This document shows positions 41,160 to 49,785 of a stretch of 64,000 nt of DNA, one piece after another. The notes below the pieces were generated by a model, which was not told where the DNA came from, searched no databases, and was given only the letters and a program-made list of their open reading frames with translations. Position 1 is the first letter of the stretch; the number at the start of each line of letters is the position of its first letter. Made by a program: the position numbers and the translations under genes. The stretch comes from Nocardia transvalensis (GTDB taxonomy: Bacteria; Actinomycetota; Actinomycetes; Mycobacteriales; Mycobacteriaceae). The stretch is from assembly GCF_015477765.1 (NCBI RefSeq), contig NZ_JADLQQ010000016.1:62001-126000 (forward strand), written 5' to 3'.

Positions 41160-41984
41160 TCAGCCCAGGGAGTCGATGAAGTCGGTGACCTCGGTGACGA
41201 AGCGACCGGTGTCCTGGATGAACAGGCCGTGCTGGGCATCGTCCCAGTACGACGTGCGGACGTCGGGGGCGGTGTCGGCGATGTAGCGGCCGTTGCCGAT
41301 GGGCACCACCGGGTCGTCGGTGCCGTGCAGGACGAACACCGGAATGTCCAGGGCACGAAGGGTTTCGGAGTTGTCGACGGTGCGGTAGAACAGCGCCTTG
41401 CGGACGCTCGGCGGGGTGGACAGGCTGCCGCCGAACAGGCGCTGGGCGTCGGGTCCCTTGTCCCGGGCGCCGCCGGTGTTGGCGCTGCCGAAGGCCGAGA
41501 AACCGCGCACGGCCTTACCGGCACTCTCCTCGAAGACGTCGGGGATGGCCTGCCGCATCGCGGTCCCCATCTCCGCGCCCGGCACGCCCCGGCCGATACC
41601 CGCCTGCGAACCGCAGTAGACGACGCCCGCGACCGCGCCGGTGCCGTAGGCGGTCAGATAGTCGGTGAGCACGATGCCGCCGTACGACCAGCCGAGCAGC
41701 ACCGCCCCGGACTCGATTCCCTCACCGGCGAGCACCGCCGCGACGTCGGCCGCCCAGTTCTTGGGGTCGTCGTACCCGGTCTCGGGTGCATCGGAATAGC
41801 CGTGGCCGCGCAGATCGACCGCGATCACGCGGAACCGCCGGGCCAACTCGTCGGCCGCGGCACCCCAGTTGAGCAGATTGCCCGCCCATCCGTGCAGCAG
41901 CACCAGCGGTCGCCCGTCGGCGGGACCGGTCACCCGGTACACGATCGTGGTTCCGTCCGCGCTCACAACATCCCGAATCGCCAT
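41160..41984 (-). CDS. Alpha/beta hydrolase
   Basis: A 274-residue hydrolase. LVLLHGWAGNLLNW is the oxyanion region, LLGWSYGGIVLTDYL holds the nucleophile Ser, LHGTDDPVVPI the Asp, and DDAQHGLFIQD the His. It resembles non-heme chloroperoxidase/esterase relatives; substrate unknown. No signal peptide. Divergent from the SDR gene at 42027. The 234 bp downstream to the nitrilase start hold nothing recognisable. Confidence 0.85.
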   Translation of the reverse strand: MAIRDVVSADGTTIVYRVTGPADGRPLVLLHGWAGNLLNWGAAADELARRFRVIAVDLRGHGYSDAPETGYDDPKNWAADVAAVLAGEGIESGAVLLGWSYGGIVLTDYLTAYGTGAVAGVVYCGSQAGIGRGVPGAEMGTAMRQAIPDVFEESAGKAVRGFSAFGSANTGGARDKGPDAQRLFGGSLSTPPSVRKALFYRTVDNSETLRALDIPVFVLHGTDDPVVPIGNGRYIADTAPDVRTSYWDDAQHGLFIQDTGRFVTEVTDFIDSLG

Positions 41985-42026
41985 GAGGTCAGGCTAGGCC
42001 AGGCGTCCCCCTTTAAGCTCGGGCCT

Positions 42027-42761
42027 ATGAGCACTCGCACCGCCGTCGTCACTGGGGCCAGTTCCGGAATTGGGGAGGCCACCGCCCGTGAGCTCGCCAA
42101 ACAGGGCTACCACGTGTACGTGGGCGCCCGACGGGTGGACCGGCTGACGCGGTTGGCCGAGGAGATCGGCGGGACGGCGCTGCCGCTGGACGTGACCGAC
42201 GAGGCGTCGGTCCGGGCGTTCACCGAGGCGATCGAGCGGGTCGACGTGCTGGTCAACAATGCCGGTGGCGCAAAGGGTTTGGCGCCGGTGGCCGAGGCCG
42301 ACCTGGACGACTGGCGCTGGATGTGGGAGACGAACGTGCTCGGCACGCTGCGCGTCACCAAGGCACTGCTACCGAAGCTGATCGCCTCCGGCGACGGGCT
42401 GATCGTCACCGTCACCTCGGTCGCGGCCTTCCACGCCTATGACAACGGCGCCGGCTACACCTCCGCCAAGCACGCCCAGGCCGTCCTGCACCGGACGCTG
42501 CGCGGCGAACTGCTCGGCAAGCCGGTGCGCCTCACCGAAATCGCCCCCGGCGCTGTCGAAACCGAATTCTCCCTGGTCCGCTTCGACGGCGACGCCGAAC
42601 GCGCCGCCAAGGTCTACGAGGGCATCGACCCTCTGGTCGCCCAGGACATCGCCGAAATCATCGGCTTCGCCGCCACCCGCCCACCCCACGTCAACCTCGA
42701 CACCATCATCGTCAACCCCCGAGACCAGGCCAGCCCCAGCCGCTTCGCGCGCAGGGCCTGA
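42027..42761 (+). CDS. Short-chain dehydrogenase/reductase
   Basis: A 244-residue classical SDR. VVTGASSGIGEATAREL is the cofactor loop (GARR after strand 2 suggests NADPH), NNAGG follows, and the catalytic Ser and YxxxK are in VTSVAAF and GYTSAKHAQ. It resembles Rv0484c. TAAGCT stands 7 nt before the ATG with no ribosome binding site, so a leaderless mRNA is likely. A hairpin and 25-bp tandem array begin at its stop codon. Confidence 0.9.
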   Translation: MSTRTAVVTGASSGIGEATARELAKQGYHVYVGARRVDRLTRLAEEIGGTALPLDVTDEASVRAFTEAIERVDVLVNNAGGAKGLAPVAEADLDDWRWMWETNVLGTLRVTKALLPKLIASGDGLIVTVTSVAAFHAYDNGAGYTSAKHAQAVLHRTLRGELLGKPVRLTEIAPGAVETEFSLVRFDGDAERAAKVYEGIDPLVAQDIAEIIGFAATRPPHVNLDTIIVNPRDQASPSRFARRA

Positions 42762-43110
42762 CCCCGGTCGCTTCGCTCCCGGGGATTCGAAGACGACCTC
42801 CGCCCGAGGATTCGACGTGGGCCGCCGCCCGGGGATTCGAAGGGGGCCGCCGCCCGGGGATTCGAAGGGGGCCGCCGCCCGGGGATTCGTAGAGGGCCGC
42901 CGCCCGGGGATTGGAAGAGGGCCGCCGCCCGGGGATTGGAAGAAGACCTCCGCCCGGGGATTCGTAGAGGGCCGCCGCCCGGGGATTCGAAGAAGACCTC
43001 CGCCCGAGATTCGAAGAGGGCCGCCGCCCGGGGATTCGAAGAAGACCTCTGCCCGAGGATTCGAAGTGGGACTCCGCCCGCGATTGAAGAAGGCCGCCGC
43101 CCGGGCGATT
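42762..43110. repeat. 25-bp tandem array downstream of the SDR gene
   Basis: CCCCGG (42762-42767), starting right after the SDR stop, pairs with CCGGGG (42779-42784). The right arm and following bases (CCCGGGGATTCGAAGA then GGGCCGCCG) repeat about 13 times with an exact 25-bp period (ATT at 42785, 42810, 42835 up to 42985, then one 24-bp step). Copies decay towards 43165. Open frames across it on both strands are by-products of the repeat. Confidence 0.9.
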
Positions 43111-43289
43111 GAAGAGGCTCCGCCCGGGACTGGAGATGGCGATTGAAGAGGGCTCCGCCCGAGACCGGAGGCGGGACGCGTCCTGGAGTTGGGAGATGAG
43201 GACGCGTTCCCGGGTTGCGGAGACGAGAACGCATCGGGTTGCGGAGACGAGAACGCGTCCCCCGGGGACGTTACGACACGTCCCAGCTC

Positions 43290-43422
43290 TTCTCATTTCC
43301 CCGGGGGGGCGAGCCCTTCTCACATCCCCAGGAGCGAGCCCTTCTCACATCCCCGGAAGCGAACCCTTCTCACATCCCCGGGAGCGAACCCTTCTCATTC
43401 CCCGGGAGCGCAGCGACCGGGG
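43290..43422. repeat. 25-bp tandem array downstream of the L,D-transpeptidase gene
   Basis: Read on the minus strand from the transpeptidase stop, CCCCGG (43422-43417) pairs with CCGGGG (43405-43400), then GGATGTGAGAAGGGTTCGCT-type units follow with TTCTCA of the plus strand at 43392, 43367, 43342, 43317 and 43290. The units share GGGGAT..GA..AGGG..CGC.CCC with the array facing it at 42762-43110. Confidence 0.85.
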
Positions 43423-44694
43423 TCAGCGGCCGCCCGCGGGCTGGGGCGGGACCGGTGTGGCCGAGACCGCGGAGGCCGGTTCGCCCTGGAGGGCGGACAG
43501 GGTCTTCCAGGTTTCCCAGTCGATGGTCCAGTCGTAGAGGTCGCCGTCGGCGGCGGACAGGGCGATCGAGGTGCCGGTGATCTCGACCGGGTCGCCGTAC
43601 ATCGCGGTCGGGAAGTACTTCTGGGCGTCGGAGGTGCTGAGGTTGATGCAGCCGTTGGTGACGTTCGAATTGCCCTGGGCGCCAGACGATTCGGGGTTGG
43701 CGTGGATGAATTCGCCGTTGTTGGAGATGCGTACCGCCCAGCGTTCGCGAACGTTGGTGTAGAACGGCGGATTCGACATCATGAAGTCCTCGTACTTCTC
43801 GGTCACCACGTGGATGCCCGAGCGCGTCACGTTGCGCGGCTCGTTGCCCTCGCCGTAGCTGCACGGGAAGTCGAAGATCGTTTCCCCCTCCCGGATCACC
43901 TGCACCCGATGACTGGGCGCGTACCCCTTCACGATCTGCGCGCGGCCGATCTTGAAGTCGGAGGTGAGATCGGAGTCGCCGTAGGCGCCGTCACCCAGCT
44001 CCAGGCCGTACAGCTTCGCCGAGAAGTTCACCGTGGTGCCGGGGGCCCAGTAGTTGCGGGGCCGCCAATGCGCCCGCGAGCCGCCGTTCTCGTCCGGCAG
44101 CCAGGCCCATCCACCCTCGGTCTCGGGCGCGGTCGTGACCGTGAAGGCCCGCTCCACCGCGGCCTTGTTCGCGATGTGCCGCTTGAACTGCACGATCAGC
44201 GGCGCCGCGATGCCGACCTCCTGACCGTCGCCGATATTGATCGTGGCGGGCACGGTCTGCTTGGGCTGCACGGTGGTGAACTTGCCCTCGATCGGAACCG
44301 GTTTGCCGTCGGTGCCGACCGCCGTCCCCGACCAGGTGTAGGTGACGCCGTACCCGAGCGGCTCACTCACCCGGAAGCGCGATTTGTCCGGCGCCAGCTC
44401 GCCCTTGACCTGCTTACCGCCCGGATTGCTCAGCGCCACCTGATCGATGCGTCCGTTCGCAACCGAAACCGACACGGGTGCAGTGGGATTGATGTCCGCG
44501 CTGCCGCTGCCGGGCTCGAACGTCACCTTGGCGACCGGCCCCTTGTCCTTCGGCGCAGCCTTGTCGCCGCTGCTTCCGTTCGAACATCCCGCCACCAGCG
44601 CGGCCGCCGCCAGCTGAGTAAATCCGACCAGCACGGCGCGACGGCTAGTAGTTTCTCGAATGCTCACTTCCTCGAATTTACCGCCAAAAATCAC
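43423..44694 (-). CDS. L,D-transpeptidase lipoprotein (YkuD family)
   Basis: A 423-residue cell-wall enzyme that makes 3-3 cross-links in peptidoglycan. A twin-arginine-like signal (TSRRAVLVGF) with lipobox ALVAGC precedes two Ig-like domains (about 60-260) and a YkuD domain whose catalytic site reads GNSNVTNGCINLS (Cys) after EFIHANPESSG (His). It is the LprQ (Rv0483)-type enzyme beside murB. GTG 44694 is used; GTG 44667 is an alternative. It lies 37 bp after murB in one operon. Confidence 0.93.
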   Translation of the reverse strand: MIFGGKFEEVSIRETTSRRAVLVGFTQLAAAALVAGCSNGSSGDKAAPKDKGPVAKVTFEPGSGSADINPTAPVSVSVANGRIDQVALSNPGGKQVKGELAPDKSRFRVSEPLGYGVTYTWSGTAVGTDGKPVPIEGKFTTVQPKQTVPATINIGDGQEVGIAAPLIVQFKRHIANKAAVERAFTVTTAPETEGGWAWLPDENGGSRAHWRPRNYWAPGTTVNFSAKLYGLELGDGAYGDSDLTSDFKIGRAQIVKGYAPSHRVQVIREGETIFDFPCSYGEGNEPRNVTRSGIHVVTEKYEDFMMSNPPFYTNVRERWAVRISNNGEFIHANPESSGAQGNSNVTNGCINLSTSDAQKYFPTAMYGDPVEITGTSIALSAADGDLYDWTIDWETWKTLSALQGEPASAVSATPVPPQPAGGR

Positions 44695-44731
44695 CCGACC
44701 GGCCGTCGTGAGCCGTGGTACCCGCCACGCG

Positions 44732-45838
44732 CTACAGCCGAACCCCTACCGTCACCGGCTCGGGCTCCAGGCGAATCCCGAACCGCTCGGCGACGCCGTC
44801 GCGCACCGTCCGCGCCAGCTCGACCAGGTCGGCGGTGGTCGCGGCGCCCCGGTTGGTCAGCGCCAGCGTGTGCTTGGTCGACAGGCGAGCGGGCGCGTCG
44901 GGTCCGGGAAATCCCTTGGCGAAGCCGGCCCGCTCGATCAGCCAGCCGGCGGAGAATTTCACCCCGTCGGGGGCGGGATACGTCGGAATTGTGACATCGC
45001 CCACATGGGCGGCGATGGCGGCCCGCACCTCGTCCACCCGCGCCTGGGGCACGACCGGATTGGTGAAGAACGACCCCGCACTCCAGGTGTCGTGATCCGC
45101 GGCGTCGAGCACCATGCCCTTGCCCGCGCGCAACCGCAGCACCGCCGCCCGCACCTCGGCGGCGGGCCGGGTCTGTCCTTCCTCCGCCTCGAGCACCCGG
45201 GCGAGTTCGTGATACCGCAGCGGGGCGCTGGAACCATCGGACCGCAGCGTGAAATCCACCGCCAGCACCACCGCCCGGTCGCTGTGCTTGAGCACCGAGG
45301 TCCGATAACCGAAACCCAGTTCGGCGGGCTCGACCCAGCGCACCTCGCCGGTGGCGCGATCCAGCAGCCGCACCCGACGCAGCAGCTGCGCGACCTCCAC
45401 GCCGTAGGCGCCGACGTTCTGCACCGGCGTCGCCCCGGCCGAACCCGGAATCCCCGACAGGCATTCCAGCCCGCCCAGCCCGGCATCGACCGTCGCCGCC
45501 ACCACCGCATCCCAGTTGGCGCCCGCCTCGGCGACCACCCGGTCCGCGCCGATCTCGACGCCCTCGGTGGCGATGCGGACCACGACGCCGCCGAACCCGG
45601 CGTCGGCGACCAGCAGATTCGACCCGCCCGCCAGCAGCAGCACCGGAACCCCGGCCGCATCGAGCGTGCGCACGGTGGCGATCAGAGCGTCGGTGGTGTC
45701 GCAATCGGCGACCGTCGCCGGGCCGCCGACGCGCAGCGTGGTGAGCTCGGCCAACCGCACCGAATTACGCACCCGCGCACCGGTTGCGGCAAGCAGCTCG
45801 CTCACTTCGTCGAACGGCACCACCTGAGATGTACGCAC
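44732..45838 (-). CDS. murB: UDP-N-acetylenolpyruvoylglucosamine reductase
   Basis: A 368-residue FAD enzyme that completes UDP-MurNAc. TTLRVGGPATVADC and LLAGGSNLLVADAGF are FAD-binding signatures, GIPGSAGATPVQNVGAYG holds substrate residues, and the catalytic Ser is in WSAGSFFTNPVV. Type I MurB layout with the C-terminal RAGFAKGFPGPDAPA loop. GTG 45838 is the start; a plus-strand gene begins 26 bp away, so the two promoters overlap. Confidence 0.96.
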   Translation of the reverse strand: MRTSQVVPFDEVSELLAATGARVRNSVRLAELTTLRVGGPATVADCDTTDALIATVRTLDAAGVPVLLLAGGSNLLVADAGFGGVVVRIATEGVEIGADRVVAEAGANWDAVVAATVDAGLGGLECLSGIPGSAGATPVQNVGAYGVEVAQLLRRVRLLDRATGEVRWVEPAELGFGYRTSVLKHSDRAVVLAVDFTLRSDGSSAPLRYHELARVLEAEEGQTRPAAEVRAAVLRLRAGKGMVLDAADHDTWSAGSFFTNPVVPQARVDEVRAAIAAHVGDVTIPTYPAPDGVKFSAGWLIERAGFAKGFPGPDAPARLSTKHTLALTNRGAATTADLVELARTVRDGVAERFGIRLEPEPVTVGVRL

Positions 45839-45864
45839 AGCCCAAGACGGTAGCGTGTTCCACC

Positions 45865-46350
45865 ATGGCGACACCCCTGGCGTACACCGCTCACTACTCG
45901 CATCCGGCCGCTGCCGTGCGTGCGGCGATCGCCGACGAGCAGTACTGGAAGGACCGGATCGCCGAGGTCGGCGGCCCGGGCGCGCGGCTGGAGTCGTTCG
46001 AGGCGTCGGGTGATCAGGTGCGGGTGGCGATGGTGCAGTCCATCCCCGCCTCGGAGCTGCCCAGCTCCATCACCTCGGTCCGCCCCGGCGACCTGATCAT
46101 TCCCCGCACCGAGACCTACACCGGCACCTCGGGCGTTTTCGAGGCCCATGTCGAGGGTGCGCCTGCCCAGGTGCGCGGCACCGTCACCCTGAGCGGCGGC
46201 GATGCGGGGTCCACGATCGTGGCCGACGGCTCGGTGGAGGTGAGCATTCCGCTGTTCGGCAAGAAGATCGAGGCCGTGGTCGCGGAGAAGCTCACCGAGC
46301 TGCTCGCCTCCGAGGCGGAGTTCACCGACACCTGGATCGCGGGGCGCTGA
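45865..46350 (+). CDS. DUF2505 protein, first of a pair
   Basis: A 161-residue protein of the START-like DUF2505 family (Rv0481c-like). The N-terminus YTAHYSHPAAAVRAAIADEQYW and the middle VRPGDLIIPRTETYTG are typical. These folds bind hydrophobic ligands; ligand unknown. TAGCGT lies 8 nt before the ATG, so the mRNA is probably leaderless. It is divergent from murB and followed 61 bp later by a paralogue. Confidence 0.85.
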   Translation: MATPLAYTAHYSHPAAAVRAAIADEQYWKDRIAEVGGPGARLESFEASGDQVRVAMVQSIPASELPSSITSVRPGDLIIPRTETYTGTSGVFEAHVEGAPAQVRGTVTLSGGDAGSTIVADGSVEVSIPLFGKKIEAVVAEKLTELLASEAEFTDTWIAGR

Positions 46351-46411
46351 TCCGGGCGCAACCCGCGCCGCGGCGAAGGTCCAGCAACCCGACGCGGTAA
46401 TCTGAGCGGCC

Positions 46412-46930
46412 ATGGCCCGCCGACTGGACTACTCAGCTCGCTACCCGCTGCACACCACCAAAGAGGTGTATGCGGCGCTGTCCACCCGCGCCTACTGGGA
46501 CGCGCGGATGGAGGAGATGCGCAAGTACTCCCCGAACGATGTGGTCAGCCTGGACGCCGGTGACGGTGGCATCGAGGTCGTGCTGCAGCACGTGCTACCG
46601 CGCGACATGCTGCCCGATATCGCGCAGGCGGTGATGCGCAAGGACATGGTGATCACTCGCAAGGAGACCTACGGGCCGTTCGGTACCGAGGTCAGGGGCG
46701 AGTACACCGCTGCCATTCCCGCAGGTCCGGGCAGCTTGGGCGGAACCATGCACCTGTTTCCCACCGAGACCGGCTGCACCCTGCGCACCTCGTCGACGGC
46801 GAAGGTGTTCATCCCGCTGCTCGGGCCGAAGCTGGAGCAGCTGATGCTGATCAATCTGGTCGACCTGTTCCGGGCCGAGGCCGAATTCACCACGCAGTGG
46901 CTGGAAGAGCAGAACCCGACGGCCGCCTAG
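46412..46930 (+). CDS. DUF2505 protein, second of a pair
   Basis: A 172-residue paralogue of the preceding protein: LDYSARYPLHTTKEVYAALS at the N-terminus and MRKDMVITRKETYG in the middle align with it, and both end in a helix with AEAEFT. TAATCT stands 8 nt before the ATG, again suggesting a leaderless transcript of its own. The pair probably arose by tandem duplication. Confidence 0.85.
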   Translation: MARRLDYSARYPLHTTKEVYAALSTRAYWDARMEEMRKYSPNDVVSLDAGDGGIEVVLQHVLPRDMLPDIAQAVMRKDMVITRKETYGPFGTEVRGEYTAAIPAGPGSLGGTMHLFPTETGCTLRTSSTAKVFIPLLGPKLEQLMLINLVDLFRAEAEFTTQWLEEQNPTAA

Positions 46931-46970
46931 GCGCCCGCCTTCCGCACCACCCCGGTCACCGCACACCCCG

Positions 46971-47777
46971 ATGCCCTCACGCCCGAGCACGCCGACTCGC
47001 CCGCCCAAACCGGTCGGCGCGATCACCCGCGGCACCACGGGGGTGAACCGGTTACGCCGCAGCGATCGCTGGTTGATGCACGACGATCTCGTCGCCGCTC
47101 GACTGCGCGACGCGGCCGACCCGCTCGTGGTCGATCTTGGTTACGGCGCGCGGCCGGTGACGACGCTGGAATTGGCGGCGCGCCTGCGGAGGGTGCGTGC
47201 CGACGTGCGGGTGGTCGGGCTGGAGATCGATCCGGACCGGGTGGTGCCCGAACGCGACGGGGTGATGTTCGCTCGCGGCGGTTTCGAATTGGCGGGGCTG
47301 CGCCCGGTGCTGGTGCGGGCGTTCAATGTGCTGCGCCAGTATCCGGAAGAGGCGGTGCCCGGGGCGTGGGCGACGGTGCTGGCGGGGCTGGCTCCGGACG
47401 GGCTGCTGGTCGACGGCACCTGCGACGAGATGGGCCGCCGCTGCGCCTGGGTGCTGCTGGACCGTTCCGGGCCGCGCTCGCTCACGCTGGCCTGGGACCC
47501 GTTCACCGTCGACCGCCCCTCCGACATCGCCGAGCGCCTCCCGAAGATCCTGATCCACCGCAACACCCCCGGCGAACGCATCCACACCCTGCTCACCGCC
47601 GCCGACCGCGCCTGGGCCCGCGCCGCCCCCCTGGCCCCCTACGGTCCACGCCTCCGCTGGCGCGAGGCCGCAAACCTCTTACGCGAGGACGGTTTCCCCG
47701 TCCGCCACTACCGCCGCCGCATGCGCGACTGCGTCCTGTCGATCCCCTGGCCCACCGTCGCCCCCAACGGCTGGTGA
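46971..47777 (+). CDS. SAM-dependent methyltransferase-like protein
   Basis: A 268-residue protein. LVVDLGYGARPVTTLELAAR resembles motif I of class I methyltransferases, and VVGLEIDPDRV the acidic motif II; the usual GxGxG is changed to GYGARP. Later parts (APDGLLVDGTCDEMGR) fit the fold. Substrate unknown and catalytic activity uncertain. It starts 40 bp after the DUF2505 pair. The basic N-terminal 30 residues are likely disordered. Confidence 0.75.
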   Translation: MPSRPSTPTRPPKPVGAITRGTTGVNRLRRSDRWLMHDDLVAARLRDAADPLVVDLGYGARPVTTLELAARLRRVRADVRVVGLEIDPDRVVPERDGVMFARGGFELAGLRPVLVRAFNVLRQYPEEAVPGAWATVLAGLAPDGLLVDGTCDEMGRRCAWVLLDRSGPRSLTLAWDPFTVDRPSDIAERLPKILIHRNTPGERIHTLLTAADRAWARAAPLAPYGPRLRWREAANLLREDGFPVRHYRRRMRDCVLSIPWPTVAPNGW

Positions 47778-47869
47778 CCCCCTCCCCCCTTCGCACACTT
47801 CCACGGCCGCCGGTGCGAAGCACCACAACTGGTACAGCTGGCGAACAGGCCCTGGGCAGAACAACCTTC

Positions 47870-48156
47870 CCGCACCCCTTGTTCACAAACGCACCCCGTC
47901 CAGAGCGATGCAAGGCGTGCGTTTACCAACAAAGGGTGCGGCACCACCAGCGCCCTTCAGGTAAGGCATCAGCCCAGCCGCACCCCTTATTGACAGGCGC
48001 ACCCCTTCCAGGGCCTGGACGGGGTGCGTTTACCAACACGGGGTGCGGCAGCACCAGCGCCCTTCGGGTAAGGCATCAGCCCAGCCGCACACCTTATTGA
48101 CAGGCGCACCCCTTCTAGGGCCTGGACGGGGTGCGTTTGGCGAGATGGGGTGCGGC
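47870..48156. repeat. 107-bp tandem units containing a nested palindrome
   Basis: Units start at 47870, 47977 and 48084, exactly 107 bp apart (the last is partial). Each has a 73-bp core with outer arms GCCGCACCCC/GGGGTGCGGC and inner arms GCGCACCCC/GGGGTGCG, followed by a 34-bp linker (ACCAGCGCCCTTC, AAGGCATCAGCCCA). A single related core is at 3588-3661. The whole gap 47778-48195 holds no gene. Confidence 0.85.
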
Positions 48157-48195
48157 TGGCTGGGAGCGCGCCGGAATCGGGAGGGGTGGGTCGGG

Positions 48196-49689
48196 TTAGT
48201 TCAGAGGTGGAGTGTTTGTTGTAGGCGGCCGGTCAAGGCGGCGACCGGGAAGAGGGAGCGGGGTTCGTAAGGCTGGCGCCATAGGCCGCCGTGGAGGGCG
48301 CCGGAGGTGAAGAGGGACTCCGGGTTCGGGTGGGGGGGTGGGTGGGGTGACGAGGTCCGCGACGAGTTTGGCGGCGAGGAGGGTGCGGGCGGTGTCCGGG
48401 TCGAAGATTTCGATGCCGCGGCGGGTCAAGCCCTGGTAGGACGCGGCGAGCCAGGTGGTTCGGGTGGTTGCCCGGGTCCACGCCAGGGGTGGGACCGTGT
48501 AGGAGACGGTGGTGCCGGTGGCGTGGGCCGAAAGTGCGCGCCAGCGCGGTAATCGGTGGGTCAGGGCGTGGTGGGGGCCCAGCGACGACAGCAGGAGATC
48601 GACGATGCCCCACGGTGCGCCCTCGGCGTCGGGGATCTCGCGGCGGTAGCCGGGGCGCCAGAGAGCAGAGCGTGTCAGTAGGCGGGTTGCTTTGCGGGTG
48701 AGACCGCCGAATCCGCTCTCGTCCACACGTTCCCGTGCCGCCGTCACCACCTCGTGCGGAACCGCATAGCAGTCGAATGGAGAACCCAGATAGGCCAGCG
48801 CCGTATCCGGCCGGTGGCGTAACACGATGTCGGTCAGCAGATCCGAGGCGGCGGCCAGCCGCACCCCTGCGGGTCCGGGTGTCGACGCGTGGAGGCCGAG
48901 CACCGGACGGGCCTCGGATCCGGTATGCGCCGCGAGCCAGTTGGCAAGTCCGGGAAGACGTCCGGCGACATCGGCACCGGGCCGATCCGCCGTGCGCGGA
49001 AACCACAGCACACCCGCACCCGCACGGGCCTGCTCCCGCAGCGACTGCCAGCGCAGCCGTCCCGGCAGATCGACCGCGAGCACCTCGGCGCCCCACCGCA
49101 GCAGCGGCTGCAGCGGACCGAGTTCCGCCGCGGCACCGACCAGCGCCACCCGGAAGCCGGGCAGCGACAACCACTCCGGATGATCGATCACGCGCTCGAC
49201 GGCGGCGGCGAAGCCGGGCTCGACCACACCGCGATGCTGCCAGTCCCGCAACTGCCGACGCAGCGGCTCGCCGGCCAGCACCCCGCCCCGCCACGGAACC
49301 TCCAGCCGGGCGACCGGTTTCGCCTCCCCCGCGACGCGCTCGGTGTCGAATTCGACCGCACCGGCACCGATCGCGGACAGATCCACCGCCTCCAGCGGCG
49401 CCACGGTACGCCCCGCCGTGAACCGCAGCACGGCCCGCACCGCGCGCAGTCCGTCGTCGGCCATCCCGCGCGAGGCGGCCGGTGAGCTGACCGCCAGCGC
49501 GGTCATGGCACGGAACACCTCGCGATAGCCGCGCCGCCAATCCCGGCAGGTCTCCACCCACTGCGCCAGATCCGCATCATGGCGGCGCACCGCATCGGAG
49601 ACCACCGCGGTCGCGAACATGTCCGCGATCCGGTCGGGCGGCCCGGGCGGAAAGACCAGATCCCACATGACACGACCGACCGTCCCCAT
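48196..49689 (-). CDS. Unrecognised 497-residue actinobacterial protein
   Basis: A protein I cannot place. The middle part (LPGFRVALVGAAAELGPLQPLL, then EVLAVDLPGRLRW) looks like a Rossmann-type nucleotide-binding core without GxGxxG, and a later helical part includes YLGSPFDCYAVPHEVV. The last 50 residues are Pro/Arg-rich and resemble run-on sequence. No signal peptide or membrane segment is evident. ATG 49689 or ATG 49668 may be the start. Codon use is normal for the window. Confidence 0.7.
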   Translation of the reverse strand: MGTVGRVMWDLVFPPGPPDRIADMFATAVVSDAVRRHDADLAQWVETCRDWRRGYREVFRAMTALAVSSPAASRGMADDGLRAVRAVLRFTAGRTVAPLEAVDLSAIGAGAVEFDTERVAGEAKPVARLEVPWRGGVLAGEPLRRQLRDWQHRGVVEPGFAAAVERVIDHPEWLSLPGFRVALVGAAAELGPLQPLLRWGAEVLAVDLPGRLRWQSLREQARAGAGVLWFPRTADRPGADVAGRLPGLANWLAAHTGSEARPVLGLHASTPGPAGVRLAAASDLLTDIVLRHRPDTALAYLGSPFDCYAVPHEVVTAARERVDESGFGGLTRKATRLLTRSALWRPGYRREIPDAEGAPWGIVDLLLSSLGPHHALTHRLPRWRALSAHATGTTVSYTVPPLAWTRATTRTTWLAASYQGLTRRGIEIFDPDTARTLLAAKLVADLVTPPTPPPEPGVPLHLRRPPRRPMAPALRTPLPLPGRRLDRPPTTNTPPLN

Positions 49690-49785
49690 ACCCGGTCACG
49701 ATGCCATGAACGGCGGTCGCGCAAAACTCGAACCGAACACCTCTCATAGCCGCCGAGCATCACAGGTCTACGGCGACAACGACTT

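Noticed and set aside
42614..43234. Long minus-strand frame with repeated peptides of the PGRRSSSNPRAAALF kind
   Set aside because: It arises because a 25-bp tandem repeat without stops stays open in several frames; it overlaps the SDR gene and has no ribosome binding site or family.
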